DNA from: Erythrobacter litoralis
GTDB lineage: Bacteria > Pseudomonadota > Alphaproteobacteria > Sphingomonadales > Sphingomonadaceae
Length of the DNA stretch: 64,000 nucleotides
NCBI RefSeq assembly: GCF_029760855.1
Contig: NZ_SOSI01000004.1
Location: forward strand, 248,001-312,000
Direction of reading: 5' to 3'
Part shown: positions 8,755 through 18,052 of the stretch, in pieces
How positions within the stretch are numbered: the first letter of the stretch is position 1
Layout of the letters: each line of letters begins with the position of its first letter
The notes under the pieces: model-generated
Told to the model about the DNA's origin: nothing
Database searches by the model: none
What the model saw: the letters and a program-made list of their open reading frames with translations, nothing else
Position numbers and translations under genes: made by a program

Positions 8755-9374
8755 GATGATGCCCCCCGACCTTTTCCGACTAATATGTAAGCGCCCGTGT
8801 CCGTCACTGATTGTTCCACGTGAAACATGTTTTGTATGGGTTTCGAAGCTTCTGATAGCTCTTGCCGCGCTCGACTGCCCTTTGGCAATATCCAATAGGT
8901 ATCGTTTGTGGAGAAAGGCCGCGCCGAGGTAACCAAATCCGTCAAGGACATCACGGCTCTGGCCGATATGATCCCCGCTTTCTCTTTTTGTAAACGCTCG
9001 ATCTTAGCTTCGACTATTCGGCATCTGGAGAGGTCCAAGTCCTCAGATACGGCGTGAAGCCAAGCCCCCCGTTTTTTGCGAGGCTCGATCAATAAGGTCT
9101 CTCGGTTCGGGTCAAGAATGCCTATTACGATACCCGGCAGTCCAGCACCACTTCCAATGTCAAACCAAGAACCTTTTGTTTCACTTGGAACAAACGAAAG
9201 AAGTTGAGCTGAATCGACAATATGTCGCGTCCAGATTTTGGCAATCGTCGATTTTGCTATCAAATTCTGCCGGGTGTTTTCTTCGACAAGTAACTCAACA
9301 AATTTTGACAATTTATCGATACAAGCTTCTGAAAACCGTTCGCGTAACCAAATTTTCGCTTCTTCCTCAGTCAT
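8751..9374 (-). CDS. rsmG: 16S rRNA (guanine-N7) methyltransferase RsmG (GidB)
   Basis: 207 residues. RsmG methylates G527 of 16S rRNA using S-adenosylmethionine. The SAM-binding motif is [16 protein letters not shown], followed by [12 protein letters not shown], both typical of the family. It sits between mnmG and parA, the classical alphaproteobacterial gidA-gidB-parA-parB order, and overlaps both neighbours by 4 bases. A perfect parS (8812-8827) lies in its 3' end, where it encodes part of MFHVEQ, and a two-mismatch parS-like site lies at 9177-9192. Confidence 0.95.
   Translation of the reverse strand: MTEEEAKIWLRERFSEACIDKLSKFVELLVEENTRQNLIAKSTIAKIWTRHIVDSAQLLSFVPSETKGSWFDIGSGAGLPGIVIGILDPNRETLLIEPRKKRGAWLHAVSEDLDLSRCRIVEAKIERLQKEKAGIISARAVMSLTDLVTSARPFSTNDTYWILPKGSRARQELSEASKPIQNMFHVEQSVTDTGAYILVGKGRGASS
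8812..8827. other. parS site
   Basis: Sixteen bases, TGTTCCACGTGAAACA, matching the bacterial parS consensus (TGTTNCACGTGAAACA), inside the 3' end of rsmG just upstream of parA. It is the expected binding site of the ParB encoded at 7046-7981. The site is double use: it is read as codons in rsmG. Confidence 0.93.
9177..9192. other. Degenerate parS-like site
   Basis: TGTTTCACTTGGAACA inside rsmG differs from the perfect site at 11242 at two positions (G to T in the centre, and A to G). It may be a weak ParB site or a chance or decayed copy. It lies 350 bases from the perfect parS at 8812. Confidence 0.4.
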
Positions 9375-11227
9375 GCCCGCTCAGCATGTTCGAGCCGGCG
9401 CGCCTGAACGATGATCGCTGATATTGCAGCAGGTGTCACACCTGGCACTCGACCAGCGCTTGCAATTGTCTCGGGCCGTGCCATGCTAAGCCTTTCGACC
9501 ATCTCGTTCGAAAGCCCAGCCACCGTCTTGAAAGAAAAATCTGAGGGAAGTTTTAAATTGTCACTTGCCCGCATGGATGCAATTTCCGCTTCCTGTCGAA
9601 CTAGATAAGGCTCATAAGCGGCATCCTCTTCTACCTCAGTGAGGAGAGCGTGATCCGAACCATCTGGGATTTCAAGAAAGTCCGACAAGTCCGTCAGCTT
9701 CAGTGCCCCGCCCTGAAGCCATTCACGTGCCGATCGTAGAGAATGTGCGCTTCCTATCGGCAAAGATCGCGCCCTGAGAGTTTCAGAGGAGAGAGAAATT
9801 TCGAGTTGCGACTTTATCGCCGTCAACTCTGTTTGGCGCTGTTCGAACCATCTTCGTCTATTCGATCCTACCAATCCGGCCTCAATACCAAGAGGCGTCA
9901 TACGGCTGTCAGCATTCGCCGCGCGCAAGCGCAAACGGTATTCCGCGCGCGAAGTCAGCATTCGGTACGGCTCGGTAACCCCTTGTGTGGTTAGATCATC
10001 GATCATTACTGCAATATAGCTGTTCGAGCGATCGAGCTTGAGGCGAGGAAGGTCCAATACCAAGCTTGCCGCAGCCGCACCCGCCACCAGACCCTGTGCT
10101 GCCGCTTCCTCGTATCCGGTCGTGCCGTTTACTTGGCCCGCGAAAAACAAACCGTTTAGATTTTTATATTCGAGGGAGGTCTTTAGAGCACGAGGATCAA
10201 TATGATCATACTCTACTGCATAGCCCGGAACTGTCATCTCGACCTGTTCGAGACCGACCATGGATCTCAACATTGCGAGTTGCACTTCCGAGGGCAACGA
10301 TGTGCTTATTCCGTTCGGATACACCAATGGCGTCGATAAACCCTCGGGCTCCAAAAATACCTGATGGCCGTCACGGTCTGCGAAGCGATGGATCTTGTCT
10401 TCGATCGAAGGACAGTATCGAGGTCCGTTTGCGTCGATCGCACCACTGAAGAGCGGGGAACGGTCCAAGCCGCTGCGAATGATTTCGTGAGTTTGCGGAT
10501 TTGTTCGGGTAATACCACAAAAAATCTGAGAATTTTGTCGAGTCCGCGTGAGGGAGGAAAAAGTCCACTCTTCGCCATCAGATGGCTGCATTTCCAATTC
10601 TGCCCAATGGACAGTCCGTCCGTCGAGCCTTGGCGGTGTTCCCGTTTTCATTCGAGACATTGGTAAACCAATATCCCTCAATTGGGTTGCGAGCCTGGTT
10701 GCTGCTTTCTCTTCGACTCGGCCGCCTGAGGCGGTGTCTAAGCCTCGGAAGAGGCGTCCTCCGAGAAATGTTCCGCTCGCGATTACGACTGCGTCGGCCC
10801 TGACTACCGGGCCACCCTCTAGGCGCACGCCTTCCGTAGATGTTCCGCTAATTAAAAGCTCAACGACATTCCCTTCTATGATATCAAGGTTATCGTACGA
10901 AAAGACCGTCGTTTGGACATAATCACTGAAAAGTTGTCTATCAGCTTGAACGCGGGGACCCCAAACAGCGCTTCCTTTGCTTCGATTAAGCATTCGGTAG
11001 TGGATCGCAGCGGCATCGGCCGCTCGTGCAATCACTCCATCTAGCGCGTCTATTTCCCTAACGAGATGGCCTTTGCCCAGACCACCAATCGCAGGATTGC
11101 AACTCATCGCGCCGATATGGTGCTTGTCGAACGTAATCAGAGCGGTCTTCGCGCCAGCGCGCGCTGAAGCGCAAGCTGCCTCAACGCCAGCATGCCCGCC
11201 GCCAACTATCAGAACATCAAACCGCAT
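9371..11227 (-). CDS. mnmG: tRNA uridine-5-carboxymethylaminomethyl modification enzyme MnmG (GidA)
   Basis: 618 residues. With MnmE it installs the cmnm5 group at U34 of certain tRNAs, using FAD and NADH. The N-terminal FAD-binding motif is [14 protein letters not shown], followed by the family-specific [22 protein letters not shown] chose ATG 11227 over GTG 11233 because a GAGG ribosome-binding sequence lies 8 bases upstream of the ATG but too close to the GTG. A perfect parS lies in the leader. The stop overlaps rsmG by ATGA. Length is normal for the family. Confidence 0.96.
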   Translation of the reverse strand: MRFDVLIVGGGHAGVEAACASARAGAKTALITFDKHHIGAMSCNPAIGGLGKGHLVREIDALDGVIARAADAAAIHYRMLNRSKGSAVWGPRVQADRQLFSDYVQTTVFSYDNLDIIEGNVVELLISGTSTEGVRLEGGPVVRADAVVIASGTFLGGRLFRGLDTASGGRVEEKAATRLATQLRDIGLPMSRMKTGTPPRLDGRTVHWAELEMQPSDGEEWTFSSLTRTRQNSQIFCGITRTNPQTHEIIRSGLDRSPLFSGAIDANGPRYCPSIEDKIHRFADRDGHQVFLEPEGLSTPLVYPNGISTSLPSEVQLAMLRSMVGLEQVEMTVPGYAVEYDHIDPRALKTSLEYKNLNGLFFAGQVNGTTGYEEAAAQGLVAGAAAASLVLDLPRLKLDRSNSYIAVMIDDLTTQGVTEPYRMLTSRAEYRLRLRAANADSRMTPLGIEAGLVGSNRRRWFEQRQTELTAIKSQLEISLSSETLRARSLPIGSAHSLRSAREWLQGGALKLTDLSDFLEIPDGSDHALLTEVEEDAAYEPYLVRQEAEIASMRASDNLKLPSDFSFKTVAGLSNEMVERLSMARPETIASAGRVPGVTPAAISAIIVQARRLEHAERA

Positions 11228-11241
11228 TGTCACACCCTCAA

Positions 11242-11257
11242 TGTTTCACGTGAAACA
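11242..11257. other. parS site in the mnmG leader
   Basis: Perfect 16-base palindrome TGTTTCACGTGAAACA in the 32-base gap between the mnmE stop and the mnmG start. It is the canonical ParB-binding sequence. Because it is a palindrome directly upstream of the mnmG ribosome-binding site, ParB bound here could also affect mnmG transcription. Confidence 0.95.
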
Positions 11258-11259
11258 TG

Positions 11260-12528
11260 CTATTTACCGATACAGAAACCTGAAAACAGCGAATCCAACA
11301 TGTCTTCCGTTGATGTACGTCCGACAATTTTATCGAAGGCGACCCGAGCAAGCCGCAGACTCTCTGCCACAAGCAAAGGATCCCTCTGGTCAAAAACATC
11401 TTGTAACGCCGTATCAGCATACACGAGCATATCACGCTGCCGTTGATTTAGCGATATGTCGGTGGGTTTGGGAAGCAGCTCGCGCGCTTTTCGAACTATA
11501 AACTCGCTTAGCATTTCTATCCCAAAACCGCTTACAGATGAAACCATTAATGCATTCTGTTTCGTATGCTTTGGGAGATCTGCTTTCGTTCCCACTTCGA
11601 TTGCATTCGGAGGCCCCTGCCCCTCTGGTCCAAGCCATAAGACAATATCTGCGCGCGTTAACTCGATACGCGCACGTTCAATACCTATACTCTCAATCTC
11701 GTCCGTCGTGTGTTCGTGAATACCGGCCGTATCGACAAGCACGATCGGGACCCCAGCGATCGCGATGGGTCGTTCGATCATATCACGTGTCGTCCCTGCA
11801 GCCGGGGAAACGATCGCCGCATTTTCGTCGACCAAACGATTAAATAGGGATGATTTGCCTACGTTCGGCGGACCCGCAAGAACGACCCTTATTCCCGACC
11901 GAAGTTTTTCGACGGTGGGGCGATCAATTTCCTTCGCCAATTCACTGTGCAACTCGGAACATAAGGTCCGAATTCCATCCATGTCAGCGTCGACGTCGTC
12001 CTCGTCGGCAAAGTCCATTAAAGCTTCAAGTTGAGCTGAAATGCCTAGTAGCCGTGTGCGCCATATTTCGACCTTGGAGGACAGAGCCCCCCCAAATTGC
12101 TGCTGCGCCACTGCACGTTGCAATTCGGTTTCAGCTGCAAGTAAATCGGCAAGACCTTCCGCTTCCGCAAGATCCATCCGCCCGTTTTCAAAAGCACGAC
12201 GCGTAAACTCGCCCGGCTCGGCGGGACGAAGGCCCTCCAGCTTTTCCAGTCTAGCCTGAACGGCATTGAGGATAGCTCGCCCACCGTGGCAATGCAGTTC
12301 GGCCAAATCCTCGCCCGTCGCACTCTTCGGTCCCTCGAACCATAAAACGAGTGCCCGATCGAGTACACTACCATCCTCTGCGCGAACGGTCCGAAGGGAA
12401 GCAACACGCGAGCGTGGAACCCCGCCGACCACGGTTTCGAGAACTGCTTTAACCGCCGGCCCCGATATTCTGATTATGCCTATCGCAGAAGGCGGCGCGC
12501 CGCTCGAAAGCGCAAAAATCGTATCCAT
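11260..12528 (-). CDS. mnmE: tRNA uridine-5-carboxymethylaminomethyl modification GTPase MnmE
   Basis: 422 residues. It is the GTPase partner of MnmG in wobble-uridine modification. The N-terminal formyl-tetrahydrofolate-binding domain begins MDTIFALSSGAPPSAIGIIRISGP. The G domain follows with G1 GPPNVGKSS, G2 AGTTRD, G3 DTAG and G4 TKAD. The C-terminal signature CIGK ends the protein, including its catalytic cysteine. It is slightly shorter than many homologues (about 450) but has all domains. It is the first gene of the minus-strand mnmE-mnmG-rsmG-parA-parB run. Confidence 0.96.
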   Translation of the reverse strand: MDTIFALSSGAPPSAIGIIRISGPAVKAVLETVVGGVPRSRVASLRTVRAEDGSVLDRALVLWFEGPKSATGEDLAELHCHGGRAILNAVQARLEKLEGLRPAEPGEFTRRAFENGRMDLAEAEGLADLLAAETELQRAVAQQQFGGALSSKVEIWRTRLLGISAQLEALMDFADEDDVDADMDGIRTLCSELHSELAKEIDRPTVEKLRSGIRVVLAGPPNVGKSSLFNRLVDENAAIVSPAAGTTRDMIERPIAIAGVPIVLVDTAGIHEHTTDEIESIGIERARIELTRADIVLWLGPEGQGPPNAIEVGTKADLPKHTKQNALMVSSVSGFGIEMLSEFIVRKARELLPKPTDISLNQRQRDMLVYADTALQDVFDQRDPLLVAESLRLARVAFDKIVGRTSTEDMLDSLFSGFCIGK

Positions 12529-12546
12529 AACAAATGAGAAAGCGAC

Positions 12547-12810
12547 TTACTTTTTCGTTTCTGGCGCGCCGCCGGACGGCGACTGCATTGCAGCCGCGCC
12601 TTCCATAAAGCTCTGGAACAGTTTGAACCCCGCCTGCCCCATTGGGGCCAGTTGGCGCGCATATTCCTGAAGCTTTTCGGTGTCGGAAACGCCTTTCATC
12701 GCGTTCGACATCATGTCCACATATATCGCATTTGCCTTGCCGACGTCGGGGAGGCCCATGAACGAGCGAGCCTCTTCGGGCGTACAATCGATTTCGACGT
12801 GGACCTTCAT
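12547..12810 (-). CDS. DUF6489-like small conserved protein
   Basis: 87 residues, soluble, starting MKVHVEIDCTPEEARSFMGLPDV and ending in a Gly/Ser/Pro-rich tail. I recognise it as a small conserved alphaproteobacterial family of unknown function. It lies 18 bases upstream of mnmE on the same strand, so it may be the first gene of the mnmE transcript. The gap to the plus-strand hydrolase at 12905 (94 bases) is a divergent promoter region. Start chosen at the ATG that begins the conserved segment. Confidence 0.75.
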   Translation of the reverse strand: MKVHVEIDCTPEEARSFMGLPDVGKANAIYVDMMSNAMKGVSDTEKLQEYARQLAPMGQAGFKLFQSFMEGAAAMQSPSGGAPETKK

Positions 12811-12904
12811 GCCGCTTTCTCCGTTACCAGTGCATCGTCAATGTGGGCGTTTGCGCGCCTCTACACAACCGCCATTGCAGAACACGAAAGCGGAGAAACT
12901 CAGG

Positions 12905-13600
12905 ATGAGTGAACAGATCAAGCTCGACAGCCTAGACAACCAAAATTCCTTCAATGCCTATGTCGCCCGACCGGAAGGCAATGCGAAGGCGGCGATCGTC
13001 GTCATCCAAGAGATTTTCGGCATCAATGCTGGCATTCGCCGGAAATGTGACAAGCTTGCCGAGCAGGGGTATTTGGCTGTTGCACCCGACCTGTTCCACC
13101 AGTTCGAAGATGGCATCGAACTCGATCCGGATATCGAACCGGAGATGGACAAAGCGTTGAAGCTGTTTGAGAAATTCGATCAGGACCAAGGCGTCCGTGA
13201 TATAGAGGCTGCGATCAAATGGGCGCGATCGCAGGGCTGTGGCAAGGTCGGCGCGGTGGGTTATTGTCTCGGAGGCAGGCTCGCGTACATGACGGCTGCC
13301 CGAACGGATAGCGATGCGACGGTGGGGTATTATGCGGTCGGTGTCGATAATCTGCTCGCCGAAAAACATGCCATCGCCAATCCCTTGATACTCCACATTC
13401 CGACCGAAGACGGCTTCGTCGACAAGGATACGCAGCGTAAGATGCATGATGGGCTGGACGATCATCCCAAGGTCACCCTTTACGATTACGAAGGTATGGA
13501 CCACGGTTTCGCAACCGAATTCGGCAATCGGCGCGACGACGAAAATGCGGAACGAGCCGACAAGCGTACGATGGACTTCTTCGCGAAGCATCTTGCATGA
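12905..13600 (+). CDS. Dienelactone hydrolase family protein
   Basis: 231 residues, alpha/beta hydrolase. The nucleophile is the cysteine in GYCLGG, the dienelactone-hydrolase hallmark, with an acid in PTEDGFVD and a His in EGMDHGF. The family hydrolyses dienelactones and related esters; the true substrate here is unknown. I chose ATG 12905 (MSEQIKLDSLD) because GGAG lies 9 bases upstream and upstream in-frame sequence is antisense to the DUF6489-like gene. The stop overlaps the next gene by 4 bases (ATGA), making a three-gene operon with the FMN-binding protein and the NTF2-like protein. Confidence 0.9.
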   Translation: MSEQIKLDSLDNQNSFNAYVARPEGNAKAAIVVIQEIFGINAGIRRKCDKLAEQGYLAVAPDLFHQFEDGIELDPDIEPEMDKALKLFEKFDQDQGVRDIEAAIKWARSQGCGKVGAVGYCLGGRLAYMTAARTDSDATVGYYAVGVDNLLAEKHAIANPLILHIPTEDGFVDKDTQRKMHDGLDDHPKVTLYDYEGMDHGFATEFGNRRDDENAERADKRTMDFFAKHLA

Positions 13601-15216
13601 TCAATACGCAGGCAGATTGGAAGAAGCCGCTCGCGAAATTCGCGCGGTTCGGCATTCCCCTTCTTCTCGTCGGTACATGCGCGCTGTGTTTGGCTGTGTC
13701 ATGGTTGAACTGGGGGCTGGTACTCGCTCTGCCACTGCTGGCGATCGCGGTCTGGGACTTTTTCCAGACCGCACATAGTCTCAGACGAAACTACCCGCTT
13801 ATAGCCCGCGTACGCTGGATCATGGAAGATTTGCGGCCGTTCGCGCGCGCTTACGTCGTGGAGGGCGATCTCGAGGGGCGCCCTTTCAATCACGACGAGC
13901 GTGCACTCGTCTATGCCCGCGCCAAAGGGGAGCTTGACGTCCATCCTTTCGGCACTGAGCTCGATGTTTATTCCGACGAATACGAATGGCTTGCCCATTC
14001 CATCGCACCGAATAACGATGTTCCGGAAGAATGGCGGGTGACGGTCGGAACCGATCAATGTTCGAAACCCTATTCAGCGGCCCTGCTGAATATATCCGCG
14101 ATGAGCTTCGGCTCGCTGTCCGGCAATGCAATCCGCGCCTTGAACAAGGGCGCGAAAGCGGGGAACTTCTACCACGACACGGGCGAAGGTGGTCTATCAC
14201 GACATCATCGCCGTGAAGGCGGCGACCTCGTTTGGGAAATCGGCAGTGGTTACTTCGGATGCCGTAACAAAGACGGCAGCTTCAACGCCGATCTCTTCCG
14301 CGAAACGGCGGCTCTGGACCAGGTGAAAATGGTCGAAATAAAGCTCAGCCAAGGAGCCAAGCCTGGACATGGCGGCGTTCTGCCCAGTGCGAAAGTTACC
14401 GAGGAAATCGCGGAAGCGCGCGGGGTCGAAGTTGGCGAAGAATGCGTCTCGCCTGCTGCCCATTCGACGTTTTCCACCCCGATCGAGATGCTCGAATGGG
14501 CCGGTAAGCTGCGTCATCTCTCTGGTGGCAAGCCGATCGGGGCAAAGCTATGCATCGGCAAGCCGCACGAATTGTTCGCCGTGATCAAGGCGATGCTCGA
14601 GACCGGTATTCTTCTCGACTATATCGTGGTGGATGGCGCCGAAGGGGGTACCGGCGCAGCACCGGTTGAATTTTCGAACCGGGTCGGAATGCCGCTGCGC
14701 GAAGGCTTAATCCTCACCCGCAATGCGTTGGTGGGCGCTGGGCTGAAGGACAAGATCAAGCTCGCGGCATCGGGCAAGGTGCATTCCGGGGCCGGCCTCG
14801 CCATGAATATCGGCCTCGGCGCGGATTGGTGCAACGCTGCGCGAGCCTTTATGTTCTCGCTGGGCTGCGTCCAGTCGATGCAGTGCCATACGGATCGCTG
14901 CCCCACCGGGGTGGCAACGCAAGACCCGTCGCGGCAGCGCGGTCTCGTGGTCGAAGACAAATGGGAACGCGTCGCCCGGTTCCAGGGCCAGACGTTGAAG
15001 ACGTTGCGCGAAATGGTGATCGCGATGGGGTACGACAGTCCGTGGGACATCAATCCCGCCAGCATTTCGGAACGGCTGGATTCCGCAAGGTCAAAGCCGA
15101 TGGATGCAATTTACCCATTTCTGGCCACCGGCGAGCTCCTCGAAGATGCTGAAGGCACGCAATATGCGCGCTACTGGAAAGCCGCACAGGCGCACAGCTT
15201 TCAGGCCGCAGCATGA
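13597..15216 (+). CDS. FMN-binding glutamate synthase family protein
   Basis: 539 residues. Two N-terminal membrane segments (about 17-50) are followed by a domain resembling the FMN-binding central domain of glutamate synthase. Motifs include GGTGAAPVEFSNRVG, KLAASGKVHSGAG, and a cysteine cluster CVQSMQCHTDRCPTG that resembles the 3Fe-4S ligands of GltB. There is no amidotransferase domain and no GXGXG domain, so it is not a full glutamate synthase. The physiological reaction of these membrane-attached stand-alone proteins is not established. It overlaps both neighbours by 4 bases. Confidence 0.88.
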   Translation: MINTQADWKKPLAKFARFGIPLLLVGTCALCLAVSWLNWGLVLALPLLAIAVWDFFQTAHSLRRNYPLIARVRWIMEDLRPFARAYVVEGDLEGRPFNHDERALVYARAKGELDVHPFGTELDVYSDEYEWLAHSIAPNNDVPEEWRVTVGTDQCSKPYSAALLNISAMSFGSLSGNAIRALNKGAKAGNFYHDTGEGGLSRHHRREGGDLVWEIGSGYFGCRNKDGSFNADLFRETAALDQVKMVEIKLSQGAKPGHGGVLPSAKVTEEIAEARGVEVGEECVSPAAHSTFSTPIEMLEWAGKLRHLSGGKPIGAKLCIGKPHELFAVIKAMLETGILLDYIVVDGAEGGTGAAPVEFSNRVGMPLREGLILTRNALVGAGLKDKIKLAASGKVHSGAGLAMNIGLGADWCNAARAFMFSLGCVQSMQCHTDRCPTGVATQDPSRQRGLVVEDKWERVARFQGQTLKTLREMVIAMGYDSPWDINPASISERLDSARSKPMDAIYPFLATGELLEDAEGTQYARYWKAAQAHSFQAAA

Positions 15217-15611
15217 ACGCGCGCAAAGGGCTTGAGAATTGGCACCGTATCTTTAGCAAAGGTACGCCTGTCGAGGGCCTGCGCGCTATGGTGCGCGAGG
15301 ATGCCGTTTTCCATTCTCCGGTCGTCCATACGCCACAAGAGGGGCAGGAGATCGTCGTCGCCTATCTCTTGGCGGCGAGGCAAATCTTGGGAAACGGCAG
15401 TTTCCGCTATGTCCGAGAACTCGTCGACGGCGAAAACGCAATGCTTGAATTCGAAACCGAGATGGACGGCGTCCACGTGAACGGGATCGATTTGATCCGG
15501 TTCGACGAAGACGGCATGATCGCCGAATTCAAGGTGATGATTCGCCCACTAAAGGCGGTAACCAAGGTTTGGGAGATGATGGCGACGCAGTTGAAAGCGA
15601 ACGGCGGCTAG
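15213..15611 (+). CDS. NTF2-like (SnoaL-type) protein
   Basis: 132 residues with the cone-like NTF2 pattern: FHSPVVHTPQEG, FRYVRELVDGENAMLEFET, and VNGIDLIRFDEDGMIAEFKVMIRP. This family contains isomerases, hydrolases and ligand-binding proteins, so the substrate cannot be assigned. It is the third gene of the dienelactone hydrolase operon, joined by ATGA. Its stop overlaps the stop of the opposite-strand kinase-like gene by 4 bases. Confidence 0.85.
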   Translation: MNARKGLENWHRIFSKGTPVEGLRAMVREDAVFHSPVVHTPQEGQEIVVAYLLAARQILGNGSFRYVRELVDGENAMLEFETEMDGVHVNGIDLIRFDEDGMIAEFKVMIRPLKAVTKVWEMMATQLKANGG

Positions 15612-16114
15612 TCGCTGTCGATACGCTTGCCGCCGTTGGCTTGCCACTCGTTTTCGGCGGGCGGTTCCCACATGCCTTCCATGAAATCGAACATGTCGCG
15701 ATCGACCGTCATGGCGTAGGTTTCACCCTTGTCGTCATTGCGCCGTTCTACGCGCCGCCACCGCTCTTCAACGGGAACGTCGACGAAATGGACCACTGCG
15801 GAGAGACCCGCCTCGCAGGCCATCTGCCGGAACCGATCGCGATGGTCTTTTTTAGTGAAACCCAAGTCCAGGAGCGCCGTAATGCCGCGGGAGGCAAGCT
15901 GCTCCGCCATCGCGAAGATTTGCCTTTCACAGCGCTCTACCCGTTCCATTGTCCAGGCGAACTCGATCGGTTGCGGGCTGTCTTTCCAGAACAGCGCCAT
16001 CATCCATTCGTCGATCGAGAAGCGAATACCGCCGATTTCATCGGCCAGCCGACGGGCATAGGTCGTTTTGCCCGCCCCCGTGCAGCCGACGATCAGAATG
16101 AGGTCGGCTGCCAT
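15608..16114 (-). CDS. P-loop AAA family kinase-like protein
   Basis: 168 residues. The Walker A motif GCTGAGKTTYARRLADEIG is followed by FSIDEWMMALF and LLDLGFTKKDHRDRFR, the layout of small zeta-toxin/KTI12-like or gluconate-kinase-like phosphotransferases (ATP-binding P-loop and lid). The substrate is unknown. It is transcribed just before rho on the same strand's far side: its ATG at 16114 is only 7 bases downstream of the rho stop, so it may be co-transcribed with rho. Confidence 0.8.
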   Translation of the reverse strand: MAADLILIVGCTGAGKTTYARRLADEIGGIRFSIDEWMMALFWKDSPQPIEFAWTMERVERCERQIFAMAEQLASRGITALLDLGFTKKDHRDRFRQMACEAGLSAVVHFVDVPVEERWRRVERRNDDKGETYAMTVDRDMFDFMEGMWEPPAENEWQANGGKRIDSD

Positions 16115-16121
16115 GGAAAAC

Positions 16122-17387
16122 CTACTGATTCATCGTCGCGAAGAAGTCTTCGTTGGTCTTGGAATCCTTCATCTTGTCGAGCAGGAATTCCATCGAGTCG
16201 ATCGTGCCCATCTGCATCAGGATACGGCGCAGGACCCACATTTTCGACAGCTGTTCCTTCTCGACCAGCAGTTCTTCCTTACGGGTTCCGGACTTGCCGA
16301 CATCGAGCGCCGGGAAGATGCGCTTATCGGCGACCTTACGGTCGAGCACGATTTCGCTGTTACCCGTACCCTTGAACTCCTCGAAGATCACTTCGTCCAT
16401 ACGGCTACCGGTATCGATCAGCGCGGTCGCGATAATGGAAAGCGAGCCGCCTTCCTCGATATTCCGCGCCGCACCGAAGAAACGCTTCGGGCGCTGCAAA
16501 GCGTTCGCGTCAACACCGCCGGTCAGCACCTTGCCCGAGCTGGGCACGACGGTATTGTAGGCCCGGCCGAGGCGGGTGATGCTGTCCAAAAGGATCACCA
16601 CGTCTTTCTTGTGTTCGACCAGCCGCTTGGCCTTCTCGATTACCATTTCGGCAACTTGCACATGGCGATTGGCCGGTTCGTCGAAGGTCGAGGAAATGAC
16701 CTCGCCGTTCACGCTGCGCTGCATGTCGGTGACTTCCTCGGGCCGCTCGTCGACCAGCAGCACCAGCAGGAACACTTCGGGGTGGTTGTCGGTGATCGCC
16801 TTGGCAATGTTTTGCAGCAGCACCGTCTTACCCGTGCGCGGCGGGGCAACGATCAGCGCGCGCTGGCCCTTGCCCTGCGGCGAGATTATATCAATCACCC
16901 GCGCGCTCTTGTCCTTGACCGTGGGATCGAGCGTGTCGAGCGACAGCTTCTCGTCAGGGTAAAGCGGCGTCAGATTGTCGAAATTGGTGCGATGGCGCAC
17001 CGCATCGGGATCGTCGTAATTGACCTTGTAGAGCTTGGTCAGCGCGAAATAGCGCTCGCCTTCCTGAGGCGCGCGGATCTCGCCCTCGACCGTATCGCCG
17101 GTACGCAGGCCCCATTTCCTCACCTGGTTCGGCGAGACATAGATATCGTCGGGCCCGGCAAGGTAATTCGCCTCGGGTGATCGCAGGAAGCCGAAGCCGT
17201 CCTGCAGCACCTCGATGGTGCCGATGCCCATGATCTTCTCTTCGTATTCCTCGTCTTCCGCCAGCTCGCGCAGGATACAGAACATAAGGTCCTGCCGGCG
17301 CATGGTGGATGCGCCTTCGACGCCGAGCTCTTCCGCCATCGCGACAAGATCGGCCGGGGCTTTTTCTTTCAAATCTTTGAGATGCAT
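16122..17387 (-). CDS. rho: Transcription termination factor Rho
   Basis: 421 residues, the normal length. It is a hexameric RNA-dependent ATPase helicase that ends transcription. The N-terminal Rho domain starts [20 protein letters not shown], followed by the RNA-binding [13 protein letters not shown], Walker [13 protein letters not shown] and the [13 protein letters not shown] region. The start at 17387 begins the conserved N-terminus; a longer in-frame reading has no family support. A possible promoter is at 17516-17544. The 190-base leader to hemJ has no gene; leader-based autoregulation of rho is known in other bacteria and possible here. Confidence 0.97.
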   Translation of the reverse strand: MHLKDLKEKAPADLVAMAEELGVEGASTMRRQDLMFCILRELAEDEEYEEKIMGIGTIEVLQDGFGFLRSPEANYLAGPDDIYVSPNQVRKWGLRTGDTVEGEIRAPQEGERYFALTKLYKVNYDDPDAVRHRTNFDNLTPLYPDEKLSLDTLDPTVKDKSARVIDIISPQGKGQRALIVAPPRTGKTVLLQNIAKAITDNHPEVFLLVLLVDERPEEVTDMQRSVNGEVISSTFDEPANRHVQVAEMVIEKAKRLVEHKKDVVILLDSITRLGRAYNTVVPSSGKVLTGGVDANALQRPKRFFGAARNIEEGGSLSIIATALIDTGSRMDEVIFEEFKGTGNSEIVLDRKVADKRIFPALDVGKSGTRKEELLVEKEQLSKMWVLRRILMQMGTIDSMEFLLDKMKDSKTNEDFFATMNQ

Positions 17388-17515
17388 TATGTTTTCACTC
17401 GAATGGGAATGTGCTCGGCAGGTGTGTCGCCCTGAAGGGACGAAGCGGCTTTGGGAAAGCGAACCTGGCCCGGTGCGGAATGCGCCGAGGCCCAATGGCC
17501 TTGCATGTGGTCTTT

Positions 17516-17544
17516 GCGATAAATTCGTCGCCGCACATCGTCAA
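17516..17544 (-). promoter_or_regulatory. Possible rho promoter
   Basis: On the minus strand TTGACG (17544-17539) is followed after 17 bases by TATCGC (17521-17516). The -35 matches five of six consensus positions; the -10 is weak. It lies about 130 bases upstream of the rho start, in the hemJ-rho gap of 190 bases where no gene was found. Confidence 0.3.
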
Positions 17545-17577
17545 TCGCCTTCTGACCGCTTTGCGGCAGGGCGAAGG

Positions 17578-18021
17578 TCAGAACGGTTTGACGACGACCA
17601 GGACGACGATAATCGCCAGCAAGATCCCGGGAAACTCGCCCCATAGTCGCAACTGCTTCTCGCTCATCGGACGCTTGCCGGCGAACATCTTTTTTGCGCG
17701 GCCGACCATGATGCCATGATAGGCCGACAGCAGCACGACGAACAGGAGCTTCGCGTGAAGCCAGCCTTGGTCCCACGCCCCGATACTGGTCGCAAGCAGG
17801 ATACCGAGCACCCAGACAACGATCAGGCTGGGCGTCAGGATGATCTTGCGTAGCAGGCCGATGCGCTTCTCCCATAGCGCCGCCTCGGCAGAGCCGGCTT
17901 CGGCGGGATAAAGATACAGCATCTGGCGCGGCAGCATGAACAAGCCCGCCGTCCAGAACACGACAAAAATGATGTGCCCTGCCTTCAGCCACAGATACGT
18001 CATTGCCAGCACGCTTTGCAT
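17578..18021 (-). CDS. hemJ: Protoporphyrinogen oxidase HemJ-like membrane protein
   Basis: 147 residues with four membrane helices. HemJ oxidises protoporphyrinogen IX in most alphaproteobacteria. The first helix has the conserved His (His16) in LKAGHIIFVVFWTAGLFMLPRQ, and RxxxxYPAE-like sequence follows. Length matches the family. It lies 31 bases downstream of hemE on the same strand, which fits a heme operon. A general CopD-like protein is the alternative, but context favours HemJ. Confidence 0.88.
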   Translation of the reverse strand: MQSVLAMTYLWLKAGHIIFVVFWTAGLFMLPRQMLYLYPAEAGSAEAALWEKRIGLLRKIILTPSLIVVWVLGILLATSIGAWDQGWLHAKLLFVVLLSAYHGIMVGRAKKMFAGKRPMSEKQLRLWGEFPGILLAIIVVLVVVKPF

Positions 18022-18052
18022 GGGTGCGATCTAGGAACCCGCAGCGCGTTCG

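Noticed and set aside
16068-17180. Long plus-strand reading frame (370 codons) antisense to rho
   Set aside because: It mirrors the high-GC codon-position bias of rho, has no family-like motif or start signal, and lies wholly inside rho.
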